DNA of 64,000 nt from Lawsonella clevelandensis (GTDB taxonomy: Bacteria; Actinomycetota; Actinomycetes; Mycobacteriales; Mycobacteriaceae), in the NCBI RefSeq assembly GCF_003241315.1, contig NZ_QFOZ01000004.1, forward strand, positions 62,001 through 126,000, given 5' to 3'. Below, piece by piece: positions 27,435-36,325 of the stretch; the first letter of the stretch is position 1, and every line of letters begins with the position of its first letter. A program made the position numbers and the translations under genes. The notes beneath the pieces are model-generated. The model was not told the DNA's origin. It did not search any database and was given only the letters and a program-made list of their open reading frames with translations.

Positions 27435-28820
27435 ATGAAAAAAATTCTTTCCATCCCCCTGTCACTTCTCCTCACGACAAGCCTGGGTCTTGGCTGCGCC
27501 AACGCTGACGTCAAGGACACGCCTCAGTTTGGCCACAGCAGCAGCTCCAACAGCCAAAGCTCAAGCACCTACAGTGGTGGCAGCAGCTACAGCGGCGGAT
27601 ACGCTTCCACCCCAACGTATTACTCCGCGCCCGTCCAGACAGCACACAAGGCTCGTCCGGCGAAACGTCGCCCTGCCCCCAAAAACTATGACGGGGTATA
27701 CCTCATCAAAGATAAGACGGTTCTGAAGAACACCCTCACCAACACGGACATACTGAAAGAATCCGTTAAAAATGGTGTGAAGCACGGATTCAACGCCGCC
27801 ACGTCACTAGCCTCCCTTCCGCATGCCGGATACAAGATCATCAAAGATCCAGAAATCGTGCTGAAAGACCGCGGACTGCGGAAGCAAATCGTTGAAACGA
27901 CCGCATTTTCAGCGGTGGGCGCCGTCCCCGGTGCAGTAGCTGGCGCCGGGCTGGGCATGGTTGCACTGCCGGCAGCACTAGGTTTGCCCGCCGGTGCTGT
28001 AATCGTTCCGGTTGCTGCTGTGGGAGACACCCTTATTGGCCTGGTGGCCTTGGGTGCCACTGGCGCCGTTATTGGTGCTGTTATTGGTGGCGCAGTAGCG
28101 GGAGGAGCTGCCGCGGTAACAACCTTCCTGCTCGGTGCAGGCCCATTGGGTGGAACTGCCTCCACTATTTTGGGTGTTGTGTGCGGAGCTGCCACTGATG
28201 TTCTCGCCGGTGCAGGTATTGCTATTGGGCCCATGTGTGGTCTCTCCACTGAAGGCGTCAGCATTGCCGTATCCGCTATTGCTAGCGCAATGACCGGCAC
28301 TGTTGCCGCAGTTCTCGGCGCAGGAATTGGCGGTACCGTGGGTGCTGCCGCAGGCGCCGCAACCGGTGCAGTAACCGGCGGAGCCACCGGCCTCTTTGTT
28401 GGTGCAGCTGCTAGTGCCGCTATTGGCGCACTTGTGGGCATTCCCGCCGTTTTGGGCGGAGTCGCTGTAGGCGGTGGCGTGGGAGCAACCCTCGGTGCCA
28501 CAGTCCTGGGAAGCGCAGCACACGGTGTAGTTTCCGGAATATCAGCCACGGGTCTCTCCATTGAGAATGCTGCCCGCAGGCATGATGGCTATGGCCCCAT
28601 ACAGGTGAACCATGCAATGGCCGACTACCAGTCTCCCGTCCAGAATGCGAAAGAAATGATTGATCTTTTCGGCAAGGGTCTCGTTGAGGAAAAAGGCCCT
28701 TCCGACCTCGCTAATGGCGGAAAAGATTCCCTGGAAAAGATCACGCACACATTCGATAACACTGATCTCGGTAAGAAGATAAACAAGGTTATCGAACGTC
28801 ACCACGGAGATAAGAAGTAA
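27435..28820 (+). CDS. Secreted glycine-zipper-rich protein, unknown function
   Basis: 461 residues from the ATG at 27435, which gives a clean signal peptide (MKKILSIPLSLLLTTSLGLG, cleavage near ANA); the GTG at 27381 would add an unlikely N terminus. A Ser/Gly/Tyr-rich linker (residues 35-75) leads to a very long Gly/Ala/Val-rich region (about residues 165-375) with many GxxxG and AxxxG steps, predicting several tightly packed membrane-inserting helices. The last 80 residues are charged (DLGKKINKVIERHHGDKK). The layout suggests a pore-like or envelope-anchored protein; no known family is recognised. The stop is followed at once by the next frame's GTG. Confidence 0.72.
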   Translation: MKKILSIPLSLLLTTSLGLGCANADVKDTPQFGHSSSSNSQSSSTYSGGSSYSGGYASTPTYYSAPVQTAHKARPAKRRPAPKNYDGVYLIKDKTVLKNTLTNTDILKESVKNGVKHGFNAATSLASLPHAGYKIIKDPEIVLKDRGLRKQIVETTAFSAVGAVPGAVAGAGLGMVALPAALGLPAGAVIVPVAAVGDTLIGLVALGATGAVIGAVIGGAVAGGAAAVTTFLLGAGPLGGTASTILGVVCGAATDVLAGAGIAIGPMCGLSTEGVSIAVSAIASAMTGTVAAVLGAGIGGTVGAAAGAATGAVTGGATGLFVGAAASAAIGALVGIPAVLGGVAVGGGVGATLGATVLGSAAHGVVSGISATGLSIENAARRHDGYGPIQVNHAMADYQSPVQNAKEMIDLFGKGLVEEKGPSDLANGGKDSLEKITHTFDNTDLGKKINKVIERHHGDKK

Positions 28821-29099
28821 GTGCTCTCTTTTGAAAGTGACTGGCGAGACTGGCTACACCAGTGGGACGCCACAGCAACCACTAATGACACCCACACTGA
28901 CACCAGCAATGTGGTGGATACGGAAAACTTTTCCATCGTTCCGCCAGCTATCCAGCTGGACGCACAGACGAATATTCAGCCGAATATTCAGATGGACAGT
29001 CAGCTGGACGTGCCGTGGGGTGGTCAGTCAGGTGCCCAACCTGCTAGCTGGCAGGCTAGTCAGCAGGCCGGCCAACAGACCGGCCAACAGGCTGGCTAG
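28821..29099 (+). CDS. Short Gln-rich ORF, likely 5' part of a gene interrupted by TAG
   Basis: 92 codons from a GTG that abuts the preceding stop codon. It starts with acidic/aromatic SFESDWRDWLHQWD and turns into a Gln/Ala/Gly-rich tail (QASQQAGQQTGQQAG). The stop TAG at 29097-29099 is in the same frame as the next ORF, only 9 bases ahead; CAG to TAG would explain it. In actinobacteria a Gln/Pro-rich cytoplasmic tail often precedes a membrane helix and an extracellular domain in one protein, exactly what the next ORF supplies. Confidence 0.5.
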   Translation: MLSFESDWRDWLHQWDATATTNDTHTDTSNVVDTENFSIVPPAIQLDAQTNIQPNIQMDSQLDVPWGGQSGAQPASWQASQQAGQQTGQQAG

Positions 29100-29108
29100 C
29101 CAGTCACT

Positions 29109-29747
29109 TTGCCACTTACTCCCTCATCATCGGGTAGTGGTAGCACTAAAAAACATCTCCTCCGTGGAGCTCTCATTCTTGTCCCTACCCTCCTCGTTAT
29201 CGCGCTGGGGGTAGGGATAGGGGTGAGCCATTCCCATCGCCACTCGCAGGATACCGCCGCACAGTCTGCCGCACACTCCACCAGTGCACACTCATCACCT
29301 ACAGATGCAGCTCAGAAGTGGTGTACTCCGCATAGTGGGAATCCCTACGTGTCCAGCAAGGGCGGGGACACGTCAACACCCGAGGGGATCCTTGCCACCA
29401 TGGAGCAGCAATACTTTGGTGCCCGTTCCGCTGACGGTGTTATGGCGCTTGTGGGCGGGGACTGGACCGACATTAATGATGTCAGCAATGCTATAGCCGG
29501 TATCCCCACCGGCTCTATTGAATGGTGTACGACTATCCGCCCCGCCGAATCCGGCTGGTACACCGTCATTGTCGATAGTCGAAAGAAAAATACTCCCGAC
29601 GATGTCACCACCTGGGTAGGGGACTACCACGTGGAGACTATCCCCGGGGAAGGCCTCCGCATTATCGATATGCGCCCCAACCCCACAGTGGTGCAAGAAC
29701 TGAAACATAAAGAACTAAAACACAAAGAAGCAGACGCTGGCGCATAG
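29109..29747 (+). CDS. Single-pass membrane protein with extracellular domain, unknown function
   Basis: 212 codons from a weakly supported TTG, in frame with the preceding short ORF. One helix (LLRGALILVPTLLVIALGVGIGV, residues 17-39), then a Ser/His-rich linker and an extracellular domain of about 130 residues with two cysteines (QKWCTP and IEWCTT) that could form a disulfide. The sequence GILATMEQQYFGARSADGVMALVG resembles small extracellular domains found at the C terminus of many mycobacterial and corynebacterial membrane proteins. If the TAG is an error or mutation, the complete protein is about 308 residues. The ParA-like ORF follows 22 bases later. Confidence 0.65.
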   Translation: MPLTPSSSGSGSTKKHLLRGALILVPTLLVIALGVGIGVSHSHRHSQDTAAQSAAHSTSAHSSPTDAAQKWCTPHSGNPYVSSKGGDTSTPEGILATMEQQYFGARSADGVMALVGGDWTDINDVSNAIAGIPTGSIEWCTTIRPAESGWYTVIVDSRKKNTPDDVTTWVGDYHVETIPGEGLRIIDMRPNPTVVQELKHKELKHKEADAGA

Positions 29748-29769
29748 CCTCCAACACGTAGGAATCAGA

Positions 29770-30279
29770 ATGCCCCTTCCCCTCGTCCACATCATCGGCA
29801 CCTACCCCGGTTGCGGGGCCACCACCATCACCCACCTGTGGGGAGAAAGCGCAGATGAACGTCCCCTAGACTCGCCCCTCCCCGCCAAAGGAAGCCCCTG
29901 GGTAGTTCCAGTTCTTATGGGGGCATACCAACCCATGCAACAAGGGTTCAGTAACGTCCAGTACTTGTCCACTGTCCCACATCTTCGGCTGGGTGGAATC
30001 CTCATTCGCGCCTGTACGGATGGAATACCCCTAGACCTCCACGAAAACATCTCCTACCTGCGGGGACTCTTCCCTGATATTCCCATCCAGATAGTTGACT
30101 ACCAGGATGATCTCCCCGATAAAGGCCTTAACGAACTTCCCAGTTGGGACTTCCTCCGCCCCACACTAAAGCGCTTCGGGCACGACCGCTGGGCCACAAC
30201 CTTTAACCAGTTCGCCACCATCGTTGACTATATTGTTCATACCGAACGCACAACACCTACTAGCAGCTCCAACAGCTAA
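29770..30279 (+). CDS. Degenerate P-loop (ParA/MinD-like) protein
   Basis: 169 residues; AGGA is 6 bases before the ATG. VHIIGTYPGCGATTITHLWG occupies the place of a P-loop (GxxxGxGxTT), lacking the usual Lys, so ATPase activity is uncertain. Later segments (VVPVLMG; LGGILIRACTDGIPLDL; IQIVDYQDDLPDKGL) fit a truncated SIMIBI fold. Similar small P-loop proteins accompany single-pass proteins with extracellular domains in actinobacteria, as here. Function unknown. Confidence 0.6.
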   Translation: MPLPLVHIIGTYPGCGATTITHLWGESADERPLDSPLPAKGSPWVVPVLMGAYQPMQQGFSNVQYLSTVPHLRLGGILIRACTDGIPLDLHENISYLRGLFPDIPIQIVDYQDDLPDKGLNELPSWDFLRPTLKRFGHDRWATTFNQFATIVDYIVHTERTTPTSSSNS

Positions 30280-30280
30280 G

Positions 30281-30889
30281 CTAGTCTGCAGGTGGCGTAT
30301 TGGTTCGTAGAGTGCGCACTGGGCGGCAGGGTGTTCCCACAGCCAGCACATTGGCCGGAATATCCTTAGTCACAACACTGCCCGCCCCAATCACACTATT
30401 GTCACCAATCGTCACCCCGGCGCACACCGTCACCCCGGCCGCAATCCACACATTATTGCCCACAGTAATCGGTGCGGAACGTTCCCACCCGGCAGCCCGC
30501 ATCTCCACATCATCAACCGGGTGTAGGGGTGTCACAAACTGCACACGCGGCCCCACCTGCACGTTATCCCCCAGCGTCACCGTGTTTGTGTCCACGAACA
30601 TCACATCAAAATTGAGGAAGCACTCCCGCCCTATCCGCACATTAACCCCAAACTCGCACGTTAATGGTTGGCGGACAATGGAGCCCTCCCCGTACTCCCC
30701 AAATATGTTGTGGAGAAGAGCTGTCCGCGTAGCAGCGTCATCTGGATCGTTATCTGGATCGCCATCTGGTGTGGTCGCATTAAAACGGGACACTTTACGC
30801 TGGCATTCCATATAGGCAGTGTGAATATCCGGGTCCTGGGTAGGAAGGTACCATTCGCCAGCCATCATGCGGTCAAACTGTAAACCCAT
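30281..30889 (-). CDS. Maltose/galactoside O-acetyltransferase family protein
   Basis: 202 residues of the left-handed beta-helix type: the Mac domain at the N terminus (MMAGEWYLPTQDPDIHTAY), then hexapeptide repeats, with the catalytic histidine in VTPLHPVD and WIAAGVTVCAGVTIGDNSVIGAGSVVTKDIPANVLAVGTPCR closing the domain. It should transfer acetyl from acetyl-CoA to a sugar hydroxyl. It converges on the P-loop gene with a 1-base gap, without an obvious partner pathway. Confidence 0.9.
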   Translation of the reverse strand: MGLQFDRMMAGEWYLPTQDPDIHTAYMECQRKVSRFNATTPDGDPDNDPDDAATRTALLHNIFGEYGEGSIVRQPLTCEFGVNVRIGRECFLNFDVMFVDTNTVTLGDNVQVGPRVQFVTPLHPVDDVEMRAAGWERSAPITVGNNVWIAAGVTVCAGVTIGDNSVIGAGSVVTKDIPANVLAVGTPCRPVRTLRTNTPPAD

Positions 30890-31013
30890 ACACCCATTAT
30901 GCGGTATGCGGCTTATGCGTGCGGTGCACGGCTTATTGCGGTGTGCGGCTTATGTTGTGTGCGGTGCTAACCGCTTACTGTTCGCTAGTGGTAGTACCCG
31001 CTATTTCCATTCA
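30890..31013. repeat. Short degenerate repeats in a spacer (GTGCGGCTTAT-like)
   Basis: The spacer between the acetyltransferase and the peroxidase carries at least four copies of GCGG(C/T)TTA- or GTGCGGTG-like units (30902-30985). No gene or hairpin with a U-tract is visible. Confidence 0.4.
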
Positions 31014-31514
31014 CTAGTCCTCAGTAGAGTGGCCTAGCGCGGTATCAATATCGGCGGCAATCTTATCGGGTGTCGTGGTAGGGGCGTAGCGCTTCAGGAC
31101 AGTACCATCGCGGCCAATGAGGAACTTTGTGAAATTCCACTTAATTTTGCTGGAAAACACACCCTTTTGCTGGTTTTTTAAGTACGTAAAAACAGGGCAC
31201 GCGTTTTCTCCATTAACATCTATCTTTGCCATCATAGGGAAACTGACCCCATAGTTCAGGCGGCAGAATTCACTAATGTCGTGGTTGCTGCCCGGGTCTT
31301 GGTGGGCAAACTGGTTGCAGGGGAAACCAATAATGTAGAACCCGCGGTGGCGATAGTCCTGGTAAAGCTTCTCCAGTCCCTCAAATTGTGGGGTGAATCC
31401 ACACTTCGATGCTGTATTAACTACTAGCAGTACTTTCCCCGAGAAATCAGCGAGATTTACAGTGTCACCGGCAGTAGTTTTCACCTGAAAATTTTGGTCA
31501 TAAAAGCCGCTCAC
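31014..31514 (-). CDS. Glutathione peroxidase family (thioredoxin-dependent) peroxidase
   Basis: 166 residues from the GTG at 31514, supported by GGAGGGAG five bases upstream. The peroxidatic Cys is in NTASKCGFTPQ, and the family's FPCNQF glutamine and KWNFTKFL tryptophan are present. The FPCNQF cysteine is common to the family; I cannot assign a resolving Cys. In actinobacteria such enzymes use thioredoxin rather than glutathione to reduce hydroperoxides in the cytoplasm. The thiol genes ccdA/dsbA-like lie upstream on the same strand. Confidence 0.9.
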   Translation of the reverse strand: MSGFYDQNFQVKTTAGDTVNLADFSGKVLLVVNTASKCGFTPQFEGLEKLYQDYRHRGFYIIGFPCNQFAHQDPGSNHDISEFCRLNYGVSFPMMAKIDVNGENACPVFTYLKNQQKGVFSSKIKWNFTKFLIGRDGTVLKRYAPTTTPDKIAADIDTALGHSTED

Positions 31515-31746
31515 AGTAACTCCCTCCAGTATGCGTACACACTCTGTGTGCATACACTTTGGTGCATTGTGTTAGTGCACCGTTCTACCTATAGAAACGC
31601 TCTCCTCTTTTGAATATCCCCTGGATAGTTCGCAGCGTCCACACCATGCGGATTAATTTTCTTCACCGTTGTGGGAGGAGAGGGAGGGAAATCACTTTCG
31701 CGCTCGCATGTCGCGAGGGTCTGTAGATAGAGGGGTAGATAGAGGG

Positions 31747-32829
31747 TTAGATAGTGTGGCTGTCAGACGCGTCGCGCTCGGCTAGTTTATCCAGCTGGTC
31801 CGCTATGTCGCGTGCGTCTATTCCCGTACTTCCCCCGGTACTTTCCTCACCATTCTTGCTGTTTCTTGTGCCGTGACCTGTTCCATGCCCCGCGCCGCGA
31901 CCAGTGTCGCGACCCGCACTGCGACCAGCGCCGCGACCAGCGCCATCCACTCCATCGTCTGCACTGCTGTCCGTACTGTCCTCCGCATCGTCGTCTACAC
32001 CGGCGCCGCTGGTGTGCTTCCGTCGCACCATGTAGGCCACCAGCGCAATAAGCAGCAGTACGAGCACAACAAGCAGCACAATAAGGTCGGTGGAGGAATT
32101 GCCCACGCGGGTTACCCACAGTTCCGCATCAAACTGGTTAGTGCCGTCACCACCAGTGTTTATTCCGGCGGTCCCATCGGTGGCTAGGAAGAGTGCCCCA
32201 ATAAAAATGAAGAGTGCCCCGGAGATAAGGGAGGTGGTGTTGGTGGTGATGGGCCCCCACTTGAGTTCTTTACCGTGGATCCATTTCTTGTGGGAGAGGT
32301 CAAAACGTTCCCACAAGATAGCCAGAATAAACAGTGGCACAGCCATACCCAGGGCGTAGACGGCCATCAGGACCATGCCGTAGAGGGCGCTGCCGCCGGC
32401 CATGGCCACGGTGAGAATACTGCCCAGGATAGGGCCGGAGCAGAAACTGGCCAGGCCGTAGACGCAGCCCAGCAGGAGGACGCTTACCGCGCTGGTGCCG
32501 GAGAGTTTCCCCACTGCGTCTTGGGCTGGGCGGAAGGCGAAGCCTTTCCCGAATACCGTCATAATGCCGAAGATGATGATGAGTATTCCGGCGCAGAGCA
32601 TGACGGTGGGGCGGATGGAGTCTAGGAAGGATCCTAGTTTCCCCAGGCCGGCACCGAGCGGTACGAGGGTGATGCAGAGTCCCAGGTAGAAGAGTCCGGT
32701 GCGGCTGACGAGTTTGCCGAAGCCGTCGAAGGCGTAGGCGAAGAAGGCGGGGAGGAGTAGGGCGGAGCAGGGGCTAATGAGGGTAAGGATGCCTCCCAGG
32801 AACGCGCCGAGGATGCCGATGGTACTCAA
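31747..32829 (-). CDS. CcdA/DsbD-type thiol-reductant membrane transporter
   Basis: 360 residues starting at TTG. Seven to eight helices; Cys in LISPCSALLLPAF and in LASFCSGPILG are the membrane redox pair that carries electrons from cytoplasmic thioredoxin to the outside. After the last helix (LIVLLVVLVLLLIALVAYMVRR) comes a cytoplasmic tail of about 90 residues of acidic then Arg/Gly repeats (GAGRGAGRSAGRDTGRGAGHG), unusual for the family. The start TTG has GGAGAG about 15 bases upstream, so it is not firm. The DsbA-like gene ends 29 bases upstream, and they probably act together on exported thiols. Confidence 0.85.
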   Translation of the reverse strand: MSTIGILGAFLGGILTLISPCSALLLPAFFAYAFDGFGKLVSRTGLFYLGLCITLVPLGAGLGKLGSFLDSIRPTVMLCAGILIIIFGIMTVFGKGFAFRPAQDAVGKLSGTSAVSVLLLGCVYGLASFCSGPILGSILTVAMAGGSALYGMVLMAVYALGMAVPLFILAILWERFDLSHKKWIHGKELKWGPITTNTTSLISGALFIFIGALFLATDGTAGINTGGDGTNQFDAELWVTRVGNSSTDLIVLLVVLVLLLIALVAYMVRRKHTSGAGVDDDAEDSTDSSADDGVDGAGRGAGRSAGRDTGRGAGHGTGHGTRNSKNGEESTGGSTGIDARDIADQLDKLAERDASDSHTI

Positions 32830-32858
32830 TGCTGTGCTGGGTTACTCTCCGTGTAGTT

Positions 32859-33677
32859 TTACTTCTTGTCGGTGGCCAGGATAGCTGATTCGATGGCGTC
32901 GATGTAGGTTTGGGTGTCGCGCGCCCCCACTATCGGGTAGCCGTTAATGAGGAATGCGGGTACGGATTGGAAGCCCATGGAGTGGGCTTCTTGTTTGCTG
33001 GCGTTTATCTTCTCATCGAACTTGGTGGACTGGGCGTCCTTCATGAAGGTGTCAATGTCTTTAATCTGTAGTTCTTTCGCCCAGTCGCGAACAAGGTTGA
33101 GGGTGATGGTGCCGTGCCCTTGGGTGGGCATGGTGGAGTAGATTTTCCGGGCGAGTGAGTAGCCGGCGCCTTGCTGTGCGGCGGCCATGACGGCGCGGGC
33201 GCCGAGCATGGATTGTTTGCCGAAGAGCACCATGTTGCGGAATTCTATGCGGAGTTTGCCGGTGCGGACGTACTTGTCAACCAGTTCGGGCTCTACTTCT
33301 TTCATCCACTTGGCGCAGTAGGGGCAGCGGAGGTCGCCGTAGTCGATGAGGACGACGGGGGCTTCACGGTCCCCAATGGACAGGCCGTCTTTGGTGCGGT
33401 GGGCTAGCCCGAAGGAGTCGCTGGAGAAGTGGCTTGGGTCTATTTGTGCTTCGGGGGAGGAGAGGTTGTTTTTGTCGTTGTGGGTGGTCACAACAAGTGT
33501 GACGATGACGGCAACAATGGCCACGATGATGGTGATGAGTACCCACGGTTCCCAGCTGCGCCAGTTGAGGCCGCCGGAGCGTCGTTTCCGTTGGGCGTTT
33601 CGCCGTTGCTTGTCGCGGCGTTTTTGCTCGTCGGGGGACTGCTCGTCGGGGGTCTGTTCGGCGGGCTGTGAAGTCAT
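32859..33677 (-). CDS. Membrane-anchored DsbA-like thioredoxin-fold protein
   Basis: 272 residues. A charged N-terminal tail of about 50 residues, one anchor helix (residues 47-70) and an extracellular DsbA-type domain with the active site CPYC in DYGDLRCPYCAKW, followed by the cis-Pro region SVPAFLINGYPIVGA. It catalyses or reduces disulfides in exported proteins and is coupled to the CcdA-like transporter downstream. Confidence 0.9.
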   Translation of the reverse strand: MTSQPAEQTPDEQSPDEQKRRDKQRRNAQRKRRSGGLNWRSWEPWVLITIIVAIVAVIVTLVVTTHNDKNNLSSPEAQIDPSHFSSDSFGLAHRTKDGLSIGDREAPVVLIDYGDLRCPYCAKWMKEVEPELVDKYVRTGKLRIEFRNMVLFGKQSMLGARAVMAAAQQGAGYSLARKIYSTMPTQGHGTITLNLVRDWAKELQIKDIDTFMKDAQSTKFDEKINASKQEAHSMGFQSVPAFLINGYPIVGARDTQTYIDAIESAILATDKK

Positions 33678-33770
33678 GGTGTGGGATCCTTTATGTGCAC
33701 GGTGGGCTTCCGCTGATCGCCAGGGTGTGGATCAGAGTTTCTTCTACCTATTAGCCTAGTGAGCTTTCCG

Positions 33771-34939
33771 CTAAATTTCTGGGCGGATTGCTGGGTAGTC
33801 GGCTATCACGTTAAGGAATTGGGTGTTTTCTTCCGGGGTGGCGATGGTGACGCGTATGCCTTCTCCGGGGAAGCCACGTATGATAACTTTCCGCTGGATA
33901 AGGTAGTCGATAAGTTGTTGGGCGTCACTGCGGGGGAGCCATACGAAGTTGGCTTGGGAGTTATCCACCTGGAATCCCATGGCGCGGAGTTCTTTAGTGA
34001 CGCGTTCCCGTTCTGCCACAATAGCGTCTGTGCGGGCAAGCAGCTGGTCGCGAATGGTGAGGGCGGCGCGGGCGGCGGCTTGGGCGGCCAGGCTGGTAGA
34101 GAACGGGATAACCGTTTTGGAGAGGTTACTGCAGGCTTCTTCAGATCCCACGAAGTACCCCACGCGGAATCCGGCCAACCCGTAGGCCTTGGAGAATGTG
34201 CGCAGGACAACCAGATTGGGGTAGGAGGACAGGAGTTCCAGGCTGCGGGGGAAGTCCTCTGTCCGGTTGTAGTGGTAGTAGGCCTCGTCCAATGTGACTA
34301 GGACATTACTGGGGATCGCATCGAGGAAGGTGACGAGTTCTGCGTGGGTGAAGGTTTCCCCGGTGGGGTTGTTGGGGTTGCAGAGGAGCACCATGCCCGT
34401 GTTGGGGTCCTGCGCGGCCGCGGCAGGGCGGCCAGGTCGTGCTTACCGTTGGGGAGGTTGGGGACCTGGACGAGGGTGGCCTGGGCAACGTAACCCATGA
34501 TGGGGTAGGCCTCGAAGCTGCGCCACGGCATGACGAGGTTACTGCCGGCGGGGCAGGCGGCCTGCACAAGGTGTTGGAGGAGGGAGACGGAGCCATTCCC
34601 CACCACAATCTGCTCAGGAGTGATCTCAGTGGTCTCAGTGGCGCCGGTGACAGCATTATCGTCACCTTCGCCGCTAGAAGCGTTATCAGAAGCGTTATCG
34701 AGGGAGGCGCGGGCGCATAGGTCTTGTGTGAGGGCGGCTGCTATGGCTGTGCGGAGTTCCTTAGAACTGGTATCCGGGTAACGATTACCGCCGGCGACAG
34801 CAGTAGCTACTGCGTCAATAATGCTTTGGTCGGGGGCGTCGGTTACTTCGTTACTGGAGATTTTGATGGCGCCAGGGATACTACGGCCGGGAATGTAGGC
34901 GGGGATGGCGTCAAGGTCGTCACGGAATAAGGAGCTCAT
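33771..34939 (-). pseudogene. Histidinol-phosphate/aromatic aminotransferase (HisC2/Pat type), frameshifted
   Basis: Two frames on the minus strand make one class I/II aminotransferase. The 5' frame from ATG 34939 gives MSSLFRDDLDAIPAYIPG, IKISSNEV and GSVSLLQHL, then derails after KHDLAAL. The 3' frame (to 33771) resumes with LLCNPNNPTGE, LDEAYYHY, the PLP lysine in TFSKAYGLAGFRVGY and FVWLP. The slip lies between 34410 and 34437; adding one base gives DLAAL-AAAQDPNTGMVLLCNPNNPTG. A low-complexity insert (SLDNASDNASSGEGDDNAV) sits in the small domain. The restored enzyme would be about 389 residues and use histidinol-phosphate or aromatic 2-oxo acids. Gene loss and sequencing error are both possible. 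Confidence 0.8.
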
Positions 34940-35071
34940 GTTTCCATCGTAGAGGTAAATAGTGCTATGGGGTAAGCTGACGTGTAGAGCGCATCTTGAG
35001 ACGATAACACCATATTCTGCCTTCACTACATGCTGGTTCGATACCGCGAACTATAGATGAAAGAGGCCTAT

Positions 35072-36154
35072 ATGAAGAACTCATCTCGCCGCTCGAAGCG
35101 TATTATCGCCGCCGCGGCAGCGTCCGCTGTTGTTGCCGTCCCCTTCTTGTCTGGCTGCAACTCAGATGCAGACAACTCCAACAACGAAAGTATGGATGTT
35201 GTTGCTACCACTACACAGATTTGTGACTACGCGAAAGAAATAGCGAAAGATAACGTCAAACTGACCTGCTTGCTGGCTCCTAACGCTTCCGCCCACGACC
35301 ACGAGATGACTCCCAAGCAGATGAACGCGCTCTCCAAGGCCAAACTTTTCATGGTGAACGGTGTGGACCTGGAACACTTCCTGGATTCTGCCGTGGACGC
35401 TTCCGGTTTTAAAGGCACCATGGTGGTGACCTCCGGCATTCTTACCGCCAACGAGGTGAAGGACTCGTCTGCTGCCGCCAAGAATGATAAGGACAAGCCT
35501 TACACGGTGGACCGTGGCGACCAGAAAGTTAACGTTGCCCCCTGGCCGTTCGCGCCGGAGCCGGGTGAACAGCCCGAGTTCGAGTACGATCCGCACGTAT
35601 GGACCTCCCCCAAGAATGCCAAAGTGCAGGTTCATAACATTGGTAAGGCATTGGAGAAGGCCGACCCGGATCATAAGGATGCGTACATTCAGAACACGAA
35701 GGATTACGAGAAGAAACTGGATGAGCTGGATAAGTGGGTCAACGACTCTATCGTGTCCGTGCCCGAGTCCCAGCGTGTCCTCTTTACTTCCCATGACGCT
35801 TTCGGCTACTTCTCCCGCGACTACGGTGTGAAGTTCATTGGCGCTGCCCTCTCGGACTTCAACGCCCAGTCCGATGCCACCGCCGCCCACATTAAGGAAT
35901 CGGCGGAGGAAGTGAAGAAGTCTGGCGCCGTTGCCCTCTTCGCGGAGAATTCCAATAACTCCAAGTCCGTTGAGGCTATTGCCCACGCCGCTGGTGTGAA
36001 GGCCATTATTGGTGACGATGCCCTCTATGGAGATTCCCTGGGGCCCAAGGGTTCCAACGGGGAAACCTACATTAAATCCATTGAGCACAACGTCAGTACC
36101 CTTACTGACGCCTGGGGTGGTAAGTCCCCCGAGCTTCCTAGCGACCTGAAGTAG
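35072..36154 (+). CDS. Zinc/manganese ABC transporter substrate-binding lipoprotein (cluster A-I)
   Basis: 360 residues from ATG 35072, with GAGG five bases upstream (ATG 35057 is upstream of that site). Lipoprotein signal with LSGC. The ZnuA/TroA fold shows metal-ligand candidates: His in SAHDHEMTP and DPHVW, later SHDAFGYFSRDYG, and a C-terminal Asp in IIGDDALYGDSL. A Lys/Asp-rich loop (residues 130-150) replaces the His-rich loop common in ZnuA. It delivers zinc or manganese to the permeases encoded downstream. Confidence 0.88.
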   Translation: MKNSSRRSKRIIAAAAASAVVAVPFLSGCNSDADNSNNESMDVVATTTQICDYAKEIAKDNVKLTCLLAPNASAHDHEMTPKQMNALSKAKLFMVNGVDLEHFLDSAVDASGFKGTMVVTSGILTANEVKDSSAAAKNDKDKPYTVDRGDQKVNVAPWPFAPEPGEQPEFEYDPHVWTSPKNAKVQVHNIGKALEKADPDHKDAYIQNTKDYEKKLDELDKWVNDSIVSVPESQRVLFTSHDAFGYFSRDYGVKFIGAALSDFNAQSDATAAHIKESAEEVKKSGAVALFAENSNNSKSVEAIAHAAGVKAIIGDDALYGDSLGPKGSNGETYIKSIEHNVSTLTDAWGGKSPELPSDLK

Positions 36155-36170
36155 GAAGTGTGTGAAGGCT

Positions 36171-36205
36171 GGCGTCCCAGCCCTATCGGGGTTGGGGCGC
36201 CACTT
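36171..36205 (+). terminator. Hairpin terminator after the substrate-binding gene
   Basis: GGCGTCCCAGCCC pairs with GGGGTTGGGGCGCC (two G-T pairs) around TATC, followed by ACTTTTC. It may allow higher expression of the lipoprotein than of the ABC genes, which start 120 bases later. Confidence 0.75.
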
Positions 36206-36325
36206 TTCTAGGCAGTCTAGCCTTTTATCCCTTTCATGTCGGAGCCTTATCGAGGTGCTGCACCGATTTAACTATTGTATTAACCTATAAATATAGAACT
36301 AATACCACAGAAAGAACTATTAATT

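Noticed and set aside
27686..28561. 291-residue minus-strand frame rich in Ala/Pro/Thr
   Set aside because: It is the antisense of the Gly/Ala/Val-rich secreted protein, whose signal peptide and composition are convincing.
35162..36088. 308-residue minus-strand frame
   Set aside because: The opposite frame is a complete ZnuA-type lipoprotein.
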